Of a DNA stretch of 64,000 nt, positions 27,816 through 37,619 are shown piece after piece (within the stretch, counting starts at the first letter, position 1; each line of letters opens with the position of its first letter). Both the position numbers and the translations under genes were made by a program. Origin of the DNA: Aquimarina agarilytica ZC1 (lineage in GTDB: Bacteria; Bacteroidota; Bacteroidia; Flavobacteriales; Flavobacteriaceae). The stretch is from the NCBI RefSeq assembly GCF_000255455.1, contig NZ_JH621260.1:39699-103698 (forward strand). The letters are read 5' to 3'. The notes below the pieces were generated by a model. The model did no database searches, was not told the origin of the DNA, and saw nothing but the letters and a program-made list of their open reading frames with translations.

Positions 27816-28613
27816 ATGAAACAAGAACAGGTCATATTGCCCTTTAAAATTAATATGCTGCTATACCCATTACTACTGGTGTTGAGTATATGGTTTGTTT
27901 TTTGGTTTGAAGTAAAATGGGATATAAGTTTTAACGAATGGGGAGTGAGACCAAGGCATGTAAGTGGGTTAAAAGGAATATTCTTTTCACCATTTATACA
28001 TGGAGATGCCTCTCATTTATGGCATAATACGTTGCCCTTATTTATTTTAAGCACGGCCTTGTGTTATTTTTATGAAAATGTGTCTGTAAAAGTATTGCTG
28101 TTAGGTGCCTTTTTTACAGGTATAGCTACCTGGATGATTGGCCGAGATTCTTATCACATAGGAGCAAGTGGTGTAATTTATATGTTGTTTGGTTTTTTAT
28201 TTTTAAAAGGAATATTAGCCAAGCATTATAGGTTACTAGCAGTATCTTTTTTTGTTGTTTTTGTGTATGGAGGAATGATTTGGTATGTAGCGCCTATTGA
28301 CTATAAAATATCATGGGAAGGTCATTTAAGTGGACTTCTAGTAGGCTTTTTTCTGGCAACAAGTTTTAAAAGTAAATTGCATAAGGAAACGCCAAAGTAT
28401 ATTTGGGAAACCGAAAACTACGATCCTACAACAGATGCATTTATGCAGTGTTTTGATGCGCATGGCAATTTTGTTCCCACTCCCCCCAAAGTACATGAAG
28501 AAGCACTTGAAGAAATACCAAGTGTGGAAGTTTTTACTAATGATGGGATTCGATTAATTTATCAGCAAATTAAATCTGATAAGAATAAAAAGCGAGTTTT
28601 TAAGCTTCAGTAG
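27816..28613 (+). CDS. Rhomboid family intramembrane serine protease
   Basis: Rhomboids cleave membrane proteins inside the bilayer. About six hydrophobic segments are visible. The nucleophile motif is GASGVIYML and the catalytic His is in EGHLSGLLVGF. SHLWHNTLPLFIL supplies the conserved His-Asn region. A soluble C-terminal tail of about 75 residues follows (YIWETENYDPTTDAF, VEVFTNDG). The ATG at 27816 gives the natural start; a TTG at 27780 would add 12 residues. A terminator-like hairpin lies at 28870. Confidence 0.9.
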   Translation: MKQEQVILPFKINMLLYPLLLVLSIWFVFWFEVKWDISFNEWGVRPRHVSGLKGIFFSPFIHGDASHLWHNTLPLFILSTALCYFYENVSVKVLLLGAFFTGIATWMIGRDSYHIGASGVIYMLFGFLFLKGILAKHYRLLAVSFFVVFVYGGMIWYVAPIDYKISWEGHLSGLLVGFFLATSFKSKLHKETPKYIWETENYDPTTDAFMQCFDAHGNFVPTPPKVHEEALEEIPSVEVFTNDGIRLIYQQIKSDKNKKRVFKLQ

Positions 28614-28869
28614 TTTTAATGTAAAAGACTTCTTTTGATCACATAGGGCCATTTATTAGTGTTATGTGTTTGTTTTTACGTGTTAATATGTTGTTTTTTT
28701 AATTTTATAACAATAATTAAGTTAAAAAAACAATCTTTTGTTTAAAAGAAGTACCTAAAATTCTGTGAGAAAACTATAAAAATAAAAGTTAAAATTAAGG
28801 GAAGTTTAATTTTTTGTTAAATGTTAAAATATTGAAAATTGCTCCAAAAGTTTAATCTTTAATTTAATC

Positions 28870-28905
28870 AAAACAATGATTTTTATAAAAAATCATTGTT
28901 TTTGC
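28870..28905 (+). terminator. Terminator-like hairpin before susC
   Basis: AAACAATGATTTTT pairs with AAAAATCATTGTTT around a very short loop, followed by TTTTTG. It may end the rhomboid transcript or attenuate the susC transcript. Confidence 0.55.
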
Positions 28906-28995
28906 ATAATTATTATCAAAATGTTAAGTTTTTGTCAATAAGTCAGCATTATGTATGTTTTGTAGGTGTTTTTGATTGTGTTTTGTTAATTCTGA

Positions 28996-29040
28996 ATTGA
29001 TTGTGTCTCTTTACAGTGTCTAATTTTATTCTTAATTATT
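28996..29040 (+). repeat. Leader repeat copy A upstream of susC 1
   Basis: The 45 bp before the ATG are similar to those before the second susC. GTCTCTTTA, then GTCTAATTTT and ATTCTT, recur in the same order and at the same distance from ATGCA. Confidence 0.6.
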
Positions 29041-32000
29041 ATGCACAAAAAAAGAGTGAAAACGTTTCTAGGTTTATTGTTGTTAATCTTTCAAATTAGT
29101 TTAGCACAGAATCAAATGGTATCGGGAGTGGTTTATGATAATTTCGGGATACCACTTCCTGGAGTCAATGTTTTTATTGAAAATAAAGCAGCAGGTACAG
29201 TAACTGATTTTGATGGTAAGTTTGTTATTGAAACAGCAGTAGATGATACATTAATTTTTAGTTACATAGGTTTTCTAACTCAGAAAATTTTAGTTGCAAA
29301 TAATTCAATTATTGATGTGAAGCTATTAGAGGATAGTGAATCGTTAGAAGAAGTTGTAGTGGTTGCTTTTGGAAAACAAAAAAAAGAAGAAATCACCGGT
29401 GCAGTTACAACAATTAAATCAGCAGAAGTAAATCAAGTGCAAACAGCCAATGTTATTCAAGGCTTAACAGGTAAAGTTGCGGGAGTACAAATTATACAAC
29501 AAAATGGACAGCCTGGTAGTGGACCTAGTATACGGTTTAGGGGAATTGGCTCCATTAATTCATCAAGTCAAGCACTTATAGTAGTTGATGGTGCTATTTA
29601 TAATGGAAGCATTAGTGCAATTGCTCCACAGGATATTGAATCAATTTCTTTTTTAAAAGATGCTTCAGCAAATGCACTTTATGGAAGTAGAGGAGCTAAT
29701 GGGGTAATTATTATTACCACAAAAAAAGGAAAGAGAGGCCTATCAGTCAGTATTGATTCAAAAGTGGGTTTTAATACGAGAGCAGTTCCAGAGTATGATA
29801 TTTTATCAACACCGCAGGAATATTATGAAGCCTATTATAATAGAATAAGAATAGGATTAATTAATGGAGGTGACACACCCGAAGATGCCGCAAAAAAAGC
29901 CAGTCAGGGGTTGATAGATGGAGGTCGAGGATTGGGTTATAATAATTATAATGTGCCCAATGATCAACTGATAGATCCTACTACAGGAAAATTAAATACA
30001 GATGCGCAACTTTTATATAATGACGATTGGCAAAAGGAATCTTTCAAAACAGGAGTTAGGACAGAAAACTATTTGAGTGTTCGAGGGGCATCGGACAAGA
30101 CTTCAACTTTTTTGTCTTTGGGTCATTTGAATGATGAAGGTTTTGCCATTAATTCGGGCTTTGAAAGGGTGACAGCACGTTTATCCGTAGATCACACTCC
30201 CAAATCATGGTTAAAATTGGGTATAAATGCGAATTATGCACGTACGCAACAGGATTCACCTTTATTAGGTTTGGGGAGTGGCGCAGTGAGTAATTTATTT
30301 GGGTGGGCCAGAAATGTAGCTCCTATTTATCCAGTATACGGTAGGGATTCAAAGGGGAATTTTGTTTTAGATGAAGCTGGGAATAGACAGTTTGATTTTG
30401 GAACCGGGGATGATGACTTTGTAGGAACTAGACCAAGTTTTACAGCAAATACCAATCCTATCGCAACAACCTTATTTGGGATTGGTGATAATACTTTTGA
30501 TAATATTTCGGGGAGAAGCTATTTGGAATTTGATTTTTTAAAACATTTTAATTTCAGATATAATTATTCTATTGATATCGTTAGTGGGAATGTTACACAA
30601 TTTAATACACCTGTAGGGGGGGATGCACAAAGAGTTAATGGCTTAATCACCAGCCGAGCAACTAATGGAACAACTTTAGTTAATCAACAGTTATTGAATT
30701 ATAAGCAGGATTTTAATAAACATTCTATATCAGCTTTGATTGGTCACGAAAGTACCGATTATACTTTTAAGTATTTGGCAGGTCAAGTAACCGATGTGGC
30801 ATTACCAGATACCGCAGTTTTAGATAATGGGACAAATACGCAATTTTTAAGTGGGTATGAAGCCAATTACAGAGTCGAAGGTTACTTGTCAAGATTAACC
30901 TATGATTATGACGATAAATATTTTTTGAATGGAAGTTTTAGAAGAGATGGTTCGTCTGTTTTCGCGTCAAAGAACCGTTGGGGAAACTTTTATGGATTAG
31001 GTGTTGCTTGGTCAGTTCATAAAGAGGCTTTTATAGCTAATGTTGATTGGATAAGCATATTAAGGTTAAAGGCAAGTTTGGGGCAGCAAGGTAATGATGC
31101 ACTTTTGTATGAACAAAACAGAACTTCAGTTGGAGATAGAGACAATAGGAATTACTTCCCATTTTTAGATCAGTTTGATATTGTAAATTCAGGTGATGGA
31201 AGTCCTGCAGCTTCATTTTTTGCTTTAGGTCAAGTACAGGGGAGAGAAAGTGTGGTTTGGGAAACTTCTACAAATATAAATGCAGGTTTCGAATTAGGTT
31301 TATTCAGTAATAAAATAAATCTAGGTGTAGAGTATTTTGAACGTAATGTTGAAGATTTATTATTTTATGATCCCGTTTCACTTTCGGAAGGTGTGGGGTC
31401 TATACCTTCAAATGTTGGCGATATGGAAAACAAAGGAATAGAGGTTGAGTTAGGCGCCAACATTATTAGCACTCCAAATGTGGATTTATCCGTAAATATA
31501 AATGCGACACATTTCAAAAACAAAGTCACCAAATTACCAGATGAATTTATTGATAGTGGAATTTTTAGGTTACAAGAAGGGAAATCGCGATATGATTATT
31601 TTACAAGGTTATTTGCAGGTGTAAACCCAGATACAGGAGCAGCAATATGGTTTACAGATGAACTAGATGCAAATACAGGCAATCCAACAGGAAACAGAAT
31701 TACAACCGAAGATGGTGCTACAGCAACCGAATATTTCGTTGGCAAGTCGGCAATACCCGATGTGTATGGGGGATTTTCAACTTCATTTAGATGCAAGCAA
31801 TTTTTATTGGATATTGGTTTTGCTTATCAAATAGGAGGTTATGGTTATGATGGGATATATCAAGATTTACTGGGGAATGCTACTTCGCCTGGGAATAATT
31901 TACATCGGGATGTGGTAACAAGTACTTGGACACCAGAAAGGAAATCAGCGCCTTTACCAAGAATAGACACTACAGACAATGATCAAACAACTACATCTGA

Positions 32001-32244
32001 CTTGTTTTTAGTAGATGCCAGTTACCTAAGTTTACAAAATGTAAGTCTAGGATATAATTTGCCTAAGGAGATTTTAAGTGTTTTCAAATTAACATCAGCT
32101 AAAATTTATGTAGCAGCAAATAATGTATTCTTGTGGACAAAAACCAGAAAAGGTTATGATCCAAGATTAAGTGTAACAGGAAATGCAATTAATGAATACT
32201 CCTTGGTTAGAGCTACTTCATTAGGATTAACATTAAATTTTTAA
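29041..32244 (+). CDS. SusC/RagA family TonB-linked outer-membrane transporter 1
   Basis: The 1067-residue protein has a signal peptide (residues 1-22, ending SLAQ). A carboxypeptidase-regulatory-like domain follows at about 25-105, with GIPLPGVNVFIENKAAG and TDFDGKF. Then comes a TonB-box-like SLEEVVVVAFGKQKKEE and the plug (residues about 120-225) with LKDASANALYGSRGANG. The rest is a beta barrel ending in TSLGLTLNF, with a terminal aromatic residue. Such proteins import oligomers (glycans or peptides) captured by their SusD partner, encoded 3 bp downstream. Confidence 0.96.
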   Translation: MHKKRVKTFLGLLLLIFQISLAQNQMVSGVVYDNFGIPLPGVNVFIENKAAGTVTDFDGKFVIETAVDDTLIFSYIGFLTQKILVANNSIIDVKLLEDSESLEEVVVVAFGKQKKEEITGAVTTIKSAEVNQVQTANVIQGLTGKVAGVQIIQQNGQPGSGPSIRFRGIGSINSSSQALIVVDGAIYNGSISAIAPQDIESISFLKDASANALYGSRGANGVIIITTKKGKRGLSVSIDSKVGFNTRAVPEYDILSTPQEYYEAYYNRIRIGLINGGDTPEDAAKKASQGLIDGGRGLGYNNYNVPNDQLIDPTTGKLNTDAQLLYNDDWQKESFKTGVRTENYLSVRGASDKTSTFLSLGHLNDEGFAINSGFERVTARLSVDHTPKSWLKLGINANYARTQQDSPLLGLGSGAVSNLFGWARNVAPIYPVYGRDSKGNFVLDEAGNRQFDFGTGDDDFVGTRPSFTANTNPIATTLFGIGDNTFDNISGRSYLEFDFLKHFNFRYNYSIDIVSGNVTQFNTPVGGDAQRVNGLITSRATNGTTLVNQQLLNYKQDFNKHSISALIGHESTDYTFKYLAGQVTDVALPDTAVLDNGTNTQFLSGYEANYRVEGYLSRLTYDYDDKYFLNGSFRRDGSSVFASKNRWGNFYGLGVAWSVHKEAFIANVDWISILRLKASLGQQGNDALLYEQNRTSVGDRDNRNYFPFLDQFDIVNSGDGSPAASFFALGQVQGRESVVWETSTNINAGFELGLFSNKINLGVEYFERNVEDLLFYDPVSLSEGVGSIPSNVGDMENKGIEVELGANIISTPNVDLSVNINATHFKNKVTKLPDEFIDSGIFRLQEGKSRYDYFTRLFAGVNPDTGAAIWFTDELDANTGNPTGNRITTEDGATATEYFVGKSAIPDVYGGFSTSFRCKQFLLDIGFAYQIGGYGYDGIYQDLLGNATSPGNNLHRDVVTSTWTPERKSAPLPRIDTTDNDQTTTSDLFLVDASYLSLQNVSLGYNLPKEILSVFKLTSAKIYVAANNVFLWTKTRKGYDPRLSVTGNAINEYSLVRATSLGLTLNF

Positions 32245-32247
32245 GTT

Positions 32248-33714
32248 ATGAAAAAAAATAAATTAATAAATTTTGCAGTATTCATTTTTGTTATATGCGG
32301 TTGTGAAAAGGAATTTTTGGATACCGAACCCACTAGATTCGCCAGTGGAGAGCAATTAGGGCAAGTATCATCGGCAACAAATTTGATTTTAAAAGGAGCT
32401 TATGTAAAATTAAGAGAAGCTGGAGTAGGAAAAACAGGTTCACATACAGATTATGGTAATATGGGGATTAAAGCGGGCTTGGATATGATGAGTAATGACA
32501 TAGTACTCAATAGCTTTAATTGGTATATTTTTTGGCATGATTACAGATCAAGAGTGCAGAATAGTACTAGGTCATTAGCAATATGGAACACCTATTACAA
32601 AATTATTGCAGATGCTAATAGTGTAATAAATACCTTAAAGGATGTAGTAAGAGATGCCGATCAAGATGCTGTATTAGGCCAAGCTTTAGCATTAAAAGCA
32701 AGTTCGCTGTTTAATTTGATTCGAATTTATGCATTTACCTACAAAGGTCATGAAAATGACTTAGGTATCCCGGTACCTAATCGAGTTGATTTTGAAGGAA
32801 AAGAAAGGGGAACTGTTAAAGGCGTGTATGATAAAATTATTCCAGATTTAGAGCAAGCAGTTGTCTTATTAGAAGGGTTTTCAAGAGGGAATAAACAAAC
32901 AATAGATCAGAGCGTTGTATATGGTTTTTTGGCAAGGGTATATTTAGAAGTTCAAGATTGGGAAAAGGCATCCTTAAATGCGAATAAAGCAAAGCAAAGT
33001 TACACATTAATGACAGGTGGTGATTGGCTGGAAAGTGGTTTTTCAGATATTACAAATAATGAATGGATGTGGGGGTCGGATATTAATGCAGAAACATCAA
33101 CAGGTATTGCGTCTTTCTTTTCTCATTTTGATAGTTTTTCAGATGGTTATGCGGGTAGATCTGGAGGATTTAAGTTAATTGATGTAAGGCTTTACAGTGC
33201 AATATCTGATACAGATTTGAGGAAACAAGCTTTTGTAGGTCCCGATGGTGATGAACAATTTCCAGCAATACCTGCTTATGCAAATAAAAAATTTGTGGAC
33301 AAAACTACTTTTGAAGGAGATTATGTATACATGAGGGCTGCAGAAATGTACCTTATGGAGGCAGAAGCATTAGCACAAATGGGAAATGAAACCGAATCAG
33401 CACAACTATTATTTGAGTTAGTATCAACTAGGGATCCTGAATATAAATTATCAAAAAACAAAGGGGAGGATTTGCTAGATGAGATTTATTTACAACGAAG
33501 AATTGAATTGTGGGGGGAAGGTTTTGCTTGGTATGATATGAAAAGATTAGAAGTTCCTTTGGAAAGAGATTATGAAGGATCTAATCATAAAGATTTTGCT
33601 AAATTAAATTTTCCAGCGAATAGTAATAATTTTAGATTTCAAATTCCAGAAGCTGAGTTAAATGCAAATCCAAGTATAAACCCCGGAGATCAAAATCCAA
33701 ATCCAAAAGGTTAA
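32248..33714 (+). CDS. SusD/RagB family lipoprotein 1
   Basis: The 488-residue protein has a lipoprotein signal ending in VICGCEKE and the SusD N-terminus LDTEPTRFASGEQLG. The central ALALKASSLFNLIRIYAF is a typical TPR helix of SusD, and the C-terminal part has RRIELWGEGFAWYDMKRL. It starts 3 bp after susC 1 and is its partner. SusD proteins cap the SusC barrel and bind the substrate. A strong terminator lies 220 bp downstream. Confidence 0.95.
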   Translation: MKKNKLINFAVFIFVICGCEKEFLDTEPTRFASGEQLGQVSSATNLILKGAYVKLREAGVGKTGSHTDYGNMGIKAGLDMMSNDIVLNSFNWYIFWHDYRSRVQNSTRSLAIWNTYYKIIADANSVINTLKDVVRDADQDAVLGQALALKASSLFNLIRIYAFTYKGHENDLGIPVPNRVDFEGKERGTVKGVYDKIIPDLEQAVVLLEGFSRGNKQTIDQSVVYGFLARVYLEVQDWEKASLNANKAKQSYTLMTGGDWLESGFSDITNNEWMWGSDINAETSTGIASFFSHFDSFSDGYAGRSGGFKLIDVRLYSAISDTDLRKQAFVGPDGDEQFPAIPAYANKKFVDKTTFEGDYVYMRAAEMYLMEAEALAQMGNETESAQLLFELVSTRDPEYKLSKNKGEDLLDEIYLQRRIELWGEGFAWYDMKRLEVPLERDYEGSNHKDFAKLNFPANSNNFRFQIPEAELNANPSINPGDQNPNPKG

Positions 33715-33931
33715 TAATTCGGGTTAAATTAAAAATGGAATTTTCTCAAAATAGGGAACAAAAATGTGGTGATTACCTTATTTATAGACATGGATAGTAT
33801 TTACATATTTATATTGAAGAATGAGTTTATTTTAAGGTAAAAAAGATAAAGAGCAAGTTTTTATGCTAAAACAATGTTTCTTTATTTATGTATAGTTTTT
33901 TTGTGCGTAATATAATAAAGATCAATATTTT

Positions 33932-33992
33932 AAAAGTCGTTGTCAATTTTATTTTATGTTGAGTAAATAAAATTCAACGATTTTTGTTTTTT
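33932..33992 (+). terminator. Terminator after SusCD unit 1
   Basis: TCGTTG-tc-AATTTTATTT (33937-33954) pairs with AAATAAAATT-CAACGA (33965-33980) around a 10-nt loop, leaving TC bulged, and is followed by TTTTTGTTTTTTG. Confidence 0.75.
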
Positions 33993-34394
33993 GTTGTAAT
34001 AGTGTTATGTTTTTTTTAAAAACGATGATACTTTGTTAATGGGTGATGTTAATTTTACTCTTTTTAGATCCTTATTTAGTAAATTTTGCCACTTTTAAAG
34101 AGAGAAAAATGAATTTTGGACTTCAAAAATGATAGGATGTTGCAAAATTTTGTAGGTTTTTTTGTTAAAAAAAGTGTTAAAATTATTGTGCGCGCATAGT
34201 AAAAACAAAAGTTAATTTTAATCCAATTTTTGAATATATATAAAAAAAAGAAGCTTAAAGACTAGTGAAATCAACAATTTGCTCAAATTTGAGGAGGTTA
34301 TTTGAGATATTAACATCTTGTTAAATACTTGCTTATTAAAACGTTATAGTGTTAAAATTGTAGGAATTTGACAGTTGTTTTTTGGGTATAAGGG

Positions 34395-34440
34395 AATAAT
34401 TGAGTCTCTTTATATAGTCTAATTTTTATTCTTTATCATT
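34395..34440 (+). repeat. Leader repeat copy B upstream of susC 2
   Basis: These 46 bp match the 45 bp before susC 1, including GTCTCTTTA, GTCTAATTTT and ATTCTT. The match continues into the first codons (ATGCA then a run of A). Confidence 0.6.
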
Positions 34441-37400
34441 ATGCATAAAAAAACTACAAAGCTATTTATTGGCTTATTTTTGTTAGTTATTCAAATTACT
34501 TTAGCTCAAAACCGAACAATAGCAGGATCGGTTACGGATGAATCAGGATTACCACTACCTGGAGCTAATGTTTTTATTGAAAACAAACCAGGTGGAACGG
34601 TTACCGATTTTGATGGTAAATTTGTTATTGAGGTATCTGATGCAGATACTATTGTTATTAGTTATGTAGGGTATGTGACTCAAAATATTTTAGTTGGCAA
34701 TCAATCAGCTATAAGTGTTCAATTACTTGAAGATACTGAGTCATTGGAGGAAGTTGTCGTAACAGCTTTTGGAATTAAAAGAAACCCAAAAGAAGTCGGT
34801 TATGCAGTAACGAGTATTAAGGCAGAAAAAGTCACTGAAAATTCAGAACCTGACCTTGTAAGGTCAATTGCAGGGAAAGTACCTGGTGTTAATGTGAATT
34901 TTTCTACAGGTGTTGCTGGTGCAGCAAATCAGATTAATATAAGGGGAGCAACAAGCATAATAAAGTCTACACAACCATTGGTGATTGTAGATGGAGTGTC
35001 TTACAGTAATGATGAAGTAACAACATCAAGTTCTAGGATCGATGGAGGACCTTATGAGTCTGCATTATCATCTTTAGATCCCAATAATATAGCCTCTATA
35101 ACTGTATTGAAAAGTGTTGCAGCATCAGCGCTATATGGTTCCAGAGCAGCTAATGGTGTAATCATTATAACAACAAAAACAGGTAGTGATGCAACTTCAA
35201 AGAAAAAATTAAATATCTCTGTGAGTTCAGGGACTTATTTTGAAAATATAGCAAATTTACCAGAATATCAAAATACCTATGGAAATGGTGTTAATTTTGG
35301 TTATCAAAATGTGAATGGTTCATGGGGACCTAGATTTGATTCCTTGGAAACAATACCAGTATGGAATGGTATATCTACTGCTTTTCCAGGTTTGTTACCT
35401 AATAGAATTCCTTACGAAGCACAACCAGATAATGTGAAAGATTTATTCAAGACAGGTGTTGTATTAGATAATTCTATTAATATTGGATATTCAGGCGAGG
35501 ATGGCAATTTTACCATGACACTTTCTGATTTAGATCAGGATGGATATATACCTTTTAACACATATGACAGAAATAGTATAAGTGTTGGGGGTAATTTTAA
35601 GTTGAATAAAAAACTATCTTTTGGAGGGAATATGTCATACTCTGATACACAACAAGTCGGTCCTTTTTTAGGGAATAATCAATTAGGAGACGGAGCCTCG
35701 TCATTTGCTCGAGCACTTTGGTTAGGAAGAGTTTGGGATTTTAATTTGCCTTTTACTGATGCCAATGGAGGATCAGTGATACCAAATACGGGTTATGACC
35801 ATCCACTTTGGTCTTGGCAGCGTAACCAGATTATTACAGATACTGATAGAACTGTAGCTAATTTTAATTTCTCTTACAGAGCTACTGATAAGTTATCTTT
35901 TTCATATCGATTAGGTTTAAATAAATATGAATTAGATAGAACACAAATACGAGATATTGGTTCTAGAGCTGATGGAGGTTTAGGTTCTATTAGAGAACAA
36001 AGTTTTACAAATGAAGATATTGAATCCACTTTTTTGGCTACTTATAATTTTAATATAACAGAAGATTTAAGTTTGAGAGCTATAGCGGGTCATAATTTAC
36101 TTCAAAAAAGTACTGATGCTGAAGTTTTTGAAGGAGTAGAATTAGTTGTTCCAGGTATATATAATATAGAGAATACATTAAGTTCTGGTCCAGTTAGAGA
36201 TGCTGATAATGACGGGACTAATGATTTTGGAAGTACTAGAAGTAGACAGATTGGTGTTTTTGGAGAAATTGAATTTGCTTATAAAGATTATGCATTTATT
36301 AATGCTACAGGGAGAAACGATTGGGTATCGACTTTGCCAAAAGAAAATAGCTCTTTCTTTTATCCTTCGGTTAATGCCTCTTTAATTTTTACAAGTGCCT
36401 TTAACTTAAATTCGGATGTATTAACTTACGGTAAAATTAGGGGAGGATACGGATTGGTTGGTGCCGCAGCTGATGCAGAATTTACATCAAGGGTTTTCAA
36501 TAATGGAAATGCTTTTAATGGAGTGCCAGTTATAGGTAATCAAACAAATTTTTCTGATGTTGATTTAAAAGCTGAATTTACTTCTGAGTTTGAGTTGGGT
36601 ACAGATCTTGAATTTTTTAATCGAAGAATTGGTATAGATTTTACGTGGTATAAAAAAGTATCAGAAGATGTAATTGCGCAAATTCCTATTCCAATATCTT
36701 CTGGTTTTGAGAATTTTAATACGAATGCAGCTACATTGGAAAACACTGGTTTTGAAATTGGACTTGACCTTACGCCATTTAAAACAAAAGATTTTAGTTG
36801 GAATTCAATAACTAACTTTACAAAAAACGTAAATGAAGTTACGGATATTGTAGAAGGGGTTGATGTAATCCCTATTCAAGCAGGCGAAATTCCCCATATC
36901 ATAAAGGGACAACCGTTTGGTGTGTTTTATGGAACTAAATTTGCTAGAGACAACGAAGGTAATTTTTTAATTGACAGAGCAACTGGTGGTATTGTAGCAG
37001 ATGTTGATCCAGCAGTAGTAGGAGATCCAAATCCAGATTTTAGAATTAGTTTTATCAATACGTTTAAATATAAAAGTTTTTCATTAAGGTCTCAATTTGA
37101 ATGGAAAGAAGGAGGAGATATTTCATCAGTAAGTATTAATTCTTTATTAGGAAGAGGGGTGACTAGAGATACTGAAAACAGAGAGCGATCGGTTGTAATA
37201 CCAGGATTTTACGGAGATAATAATGGGAATCTAATTTTAGATGCTGAGGATAACAAAATACCTAATACTACTCAGATAAGTACTAATGAATTATATTTTT
37301 CTCCTTCAGGAGCTAATACATTTGGCATAAACACGGTTGATGAAGGAAGTATTTACGATGGAACTGTATATCGATTGAGGGAACTAAGTTTAACTTATGA

Positions 37401-37614
37401 TATGCCAAGAAAATACCTTTCTAAATTACCTTTTTCGAGATTGAGTATAAGTGCAGTAGGGAATAATTTGTGGTATTTTGCTCCTAATGTACCAAAATAT
37501 ACCAATTTTGATCCTGAGGTTACAAGTTTTGGTTCAGGACGACTACAAGGGGTGGAGGTGTCAGCAGCTCCTACTGCAAAAAGATATGGATTTAGAATTA
37601 ACGCATCATTTTAA
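34441..37614 (+). CDS. SusC/RagA family TonB-linked outer-membrane transporter 2
   Basis: The 1057-residue protein has a signal peptide like that of SusC 1 (MHKK..., ending TLAQ), the carboxypeptidase-regulatory domain (GLPLPGANVFIENKPGG, TDFDGKF), the TonB-box-like SLEEVVVTAFGIKRNPKE and the plug with LKSVAASALYGSRAANG. The barrel ends in RYGFRINASF. The first 110 residues closely resemble SusC 1 while the barrel is quite different. Its box (AFGIKRNPKEVGYAV) belongs to another SusC subgroup. It is translated just before its SusD partner, which starts 5 bp after its stop. Confidence 0.96.
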   Translation: MHKKTTKLFIGLFLLVIQITLAQNRTIAGSVTDESGLPLPGANVFIENKPGGTVTDFDGKFVIEVSDADTIVISYVGYVTQNILVGNQSAISVQLLEDTESLEEVVVTAFGIKRNPKEVGYAVTSIKAEKVTENSEPDLVRSIAGKVPGVNVNFSTGVAGAANQINIRGATSIIKSTQPLVIVDGVSYSNDEVTTSSSRIDGGPYESALSSLDPNNIASITVLKSVAASALYGSRAANGVIIITTKTGSDATSKKKLNISVSSGTYFENIANLPEYQNTYGNGVNFGYQNVNGSWGPRFDSLETIPVWNGISTAFPGLLPNRIPYEAQPDNVKDLFKTGVVLDNSINIGYSGEDGNFTMTLSDLDQDGYIPFNTYDRNSISVGGNFKLNKKLSFGGNMSYSDTQQVGPFLGNNQLGDGASSFARALWLGRVWDFNLPFTDANGGSVIPNTGYDHPLWSWQRNQIITDTDRTVANFNFSYRATDKLSFSYRLGLNKYELDRTQIRDIGSRADGGLGSIREQSFTNEDIESTFLATYNFNITEDLSLRAIAGHNLLQKSTDAEVFEGVELVVPGIYNIENTLSSGPVRDADNDGTNDFGSTRSRQIGVFGEIEFAYKDYAFINATGRNDWVSTLPKENSSFFYPSVNASLIFTSAFNLNSDVLTYGKIRGGYGLVGAAADAEFTSRVFNNGNAFNGVPVIGNQTNFSDVDLKAEFTSEFELGTDLEFFNRRIGIDFTWYKKVSEDVIAQIPIPISSGFENFNTNAATLENTGFEIGLDLTPFKTKDFSWNSITNFTKNVNEVTDIVEGVDVIPIQAGEIPHIIKGQPFGVFYGTKFARDNEGNFLIDRATGGIVADVDPAVVGDPNPDFRISFINTFKYKSFSLRSQFEWKEGGDISSVSINSLLGRGVTRDTENRERSVVIPGFYGDNNGNLILDAEDNKIPNTTQISTNELYFSPSGANTFGINTVDEGSIYDGTVYRLRELSLTYDMPRKYLSKLPFSRLSISAVGNNLWYFAPNVPKYTNFDPEVTSFGSGRLQGVEVSAAPTAKRYGFRINASF

Positions 37615-37619
37615 ATATT

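Larger units (their letters stand above)
28614..29040. promoter_or_regulatory. Intergenic region upstream of the first susC
   Basis: This 427-bp AT-rich gap has no supported gene. It holds a terminator-like hairpin at 28870-28905. The last 45 bp (28996-29040) match the 46 bp just before the second susC (34395-34440), including GTCTCTTTA and GTCTAATTTT. It is the leader and promoter region of the first SusCD unit; I see no clear TAnnTTTG. Confidence 0.4.
33715..34440. promoter_or_regulatory. Intergenic region between the two SusCD units
   Basis: This 726-bp gap has no supported gene. It contains a terminator at 33932-33992 and, at its right end, the leader repeat shared with susC 1. The remainder is AT-rich with no clear structure. 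The gap and terminator show that the two SusCD pairs are separate transcription units. Confidence 0.5.
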
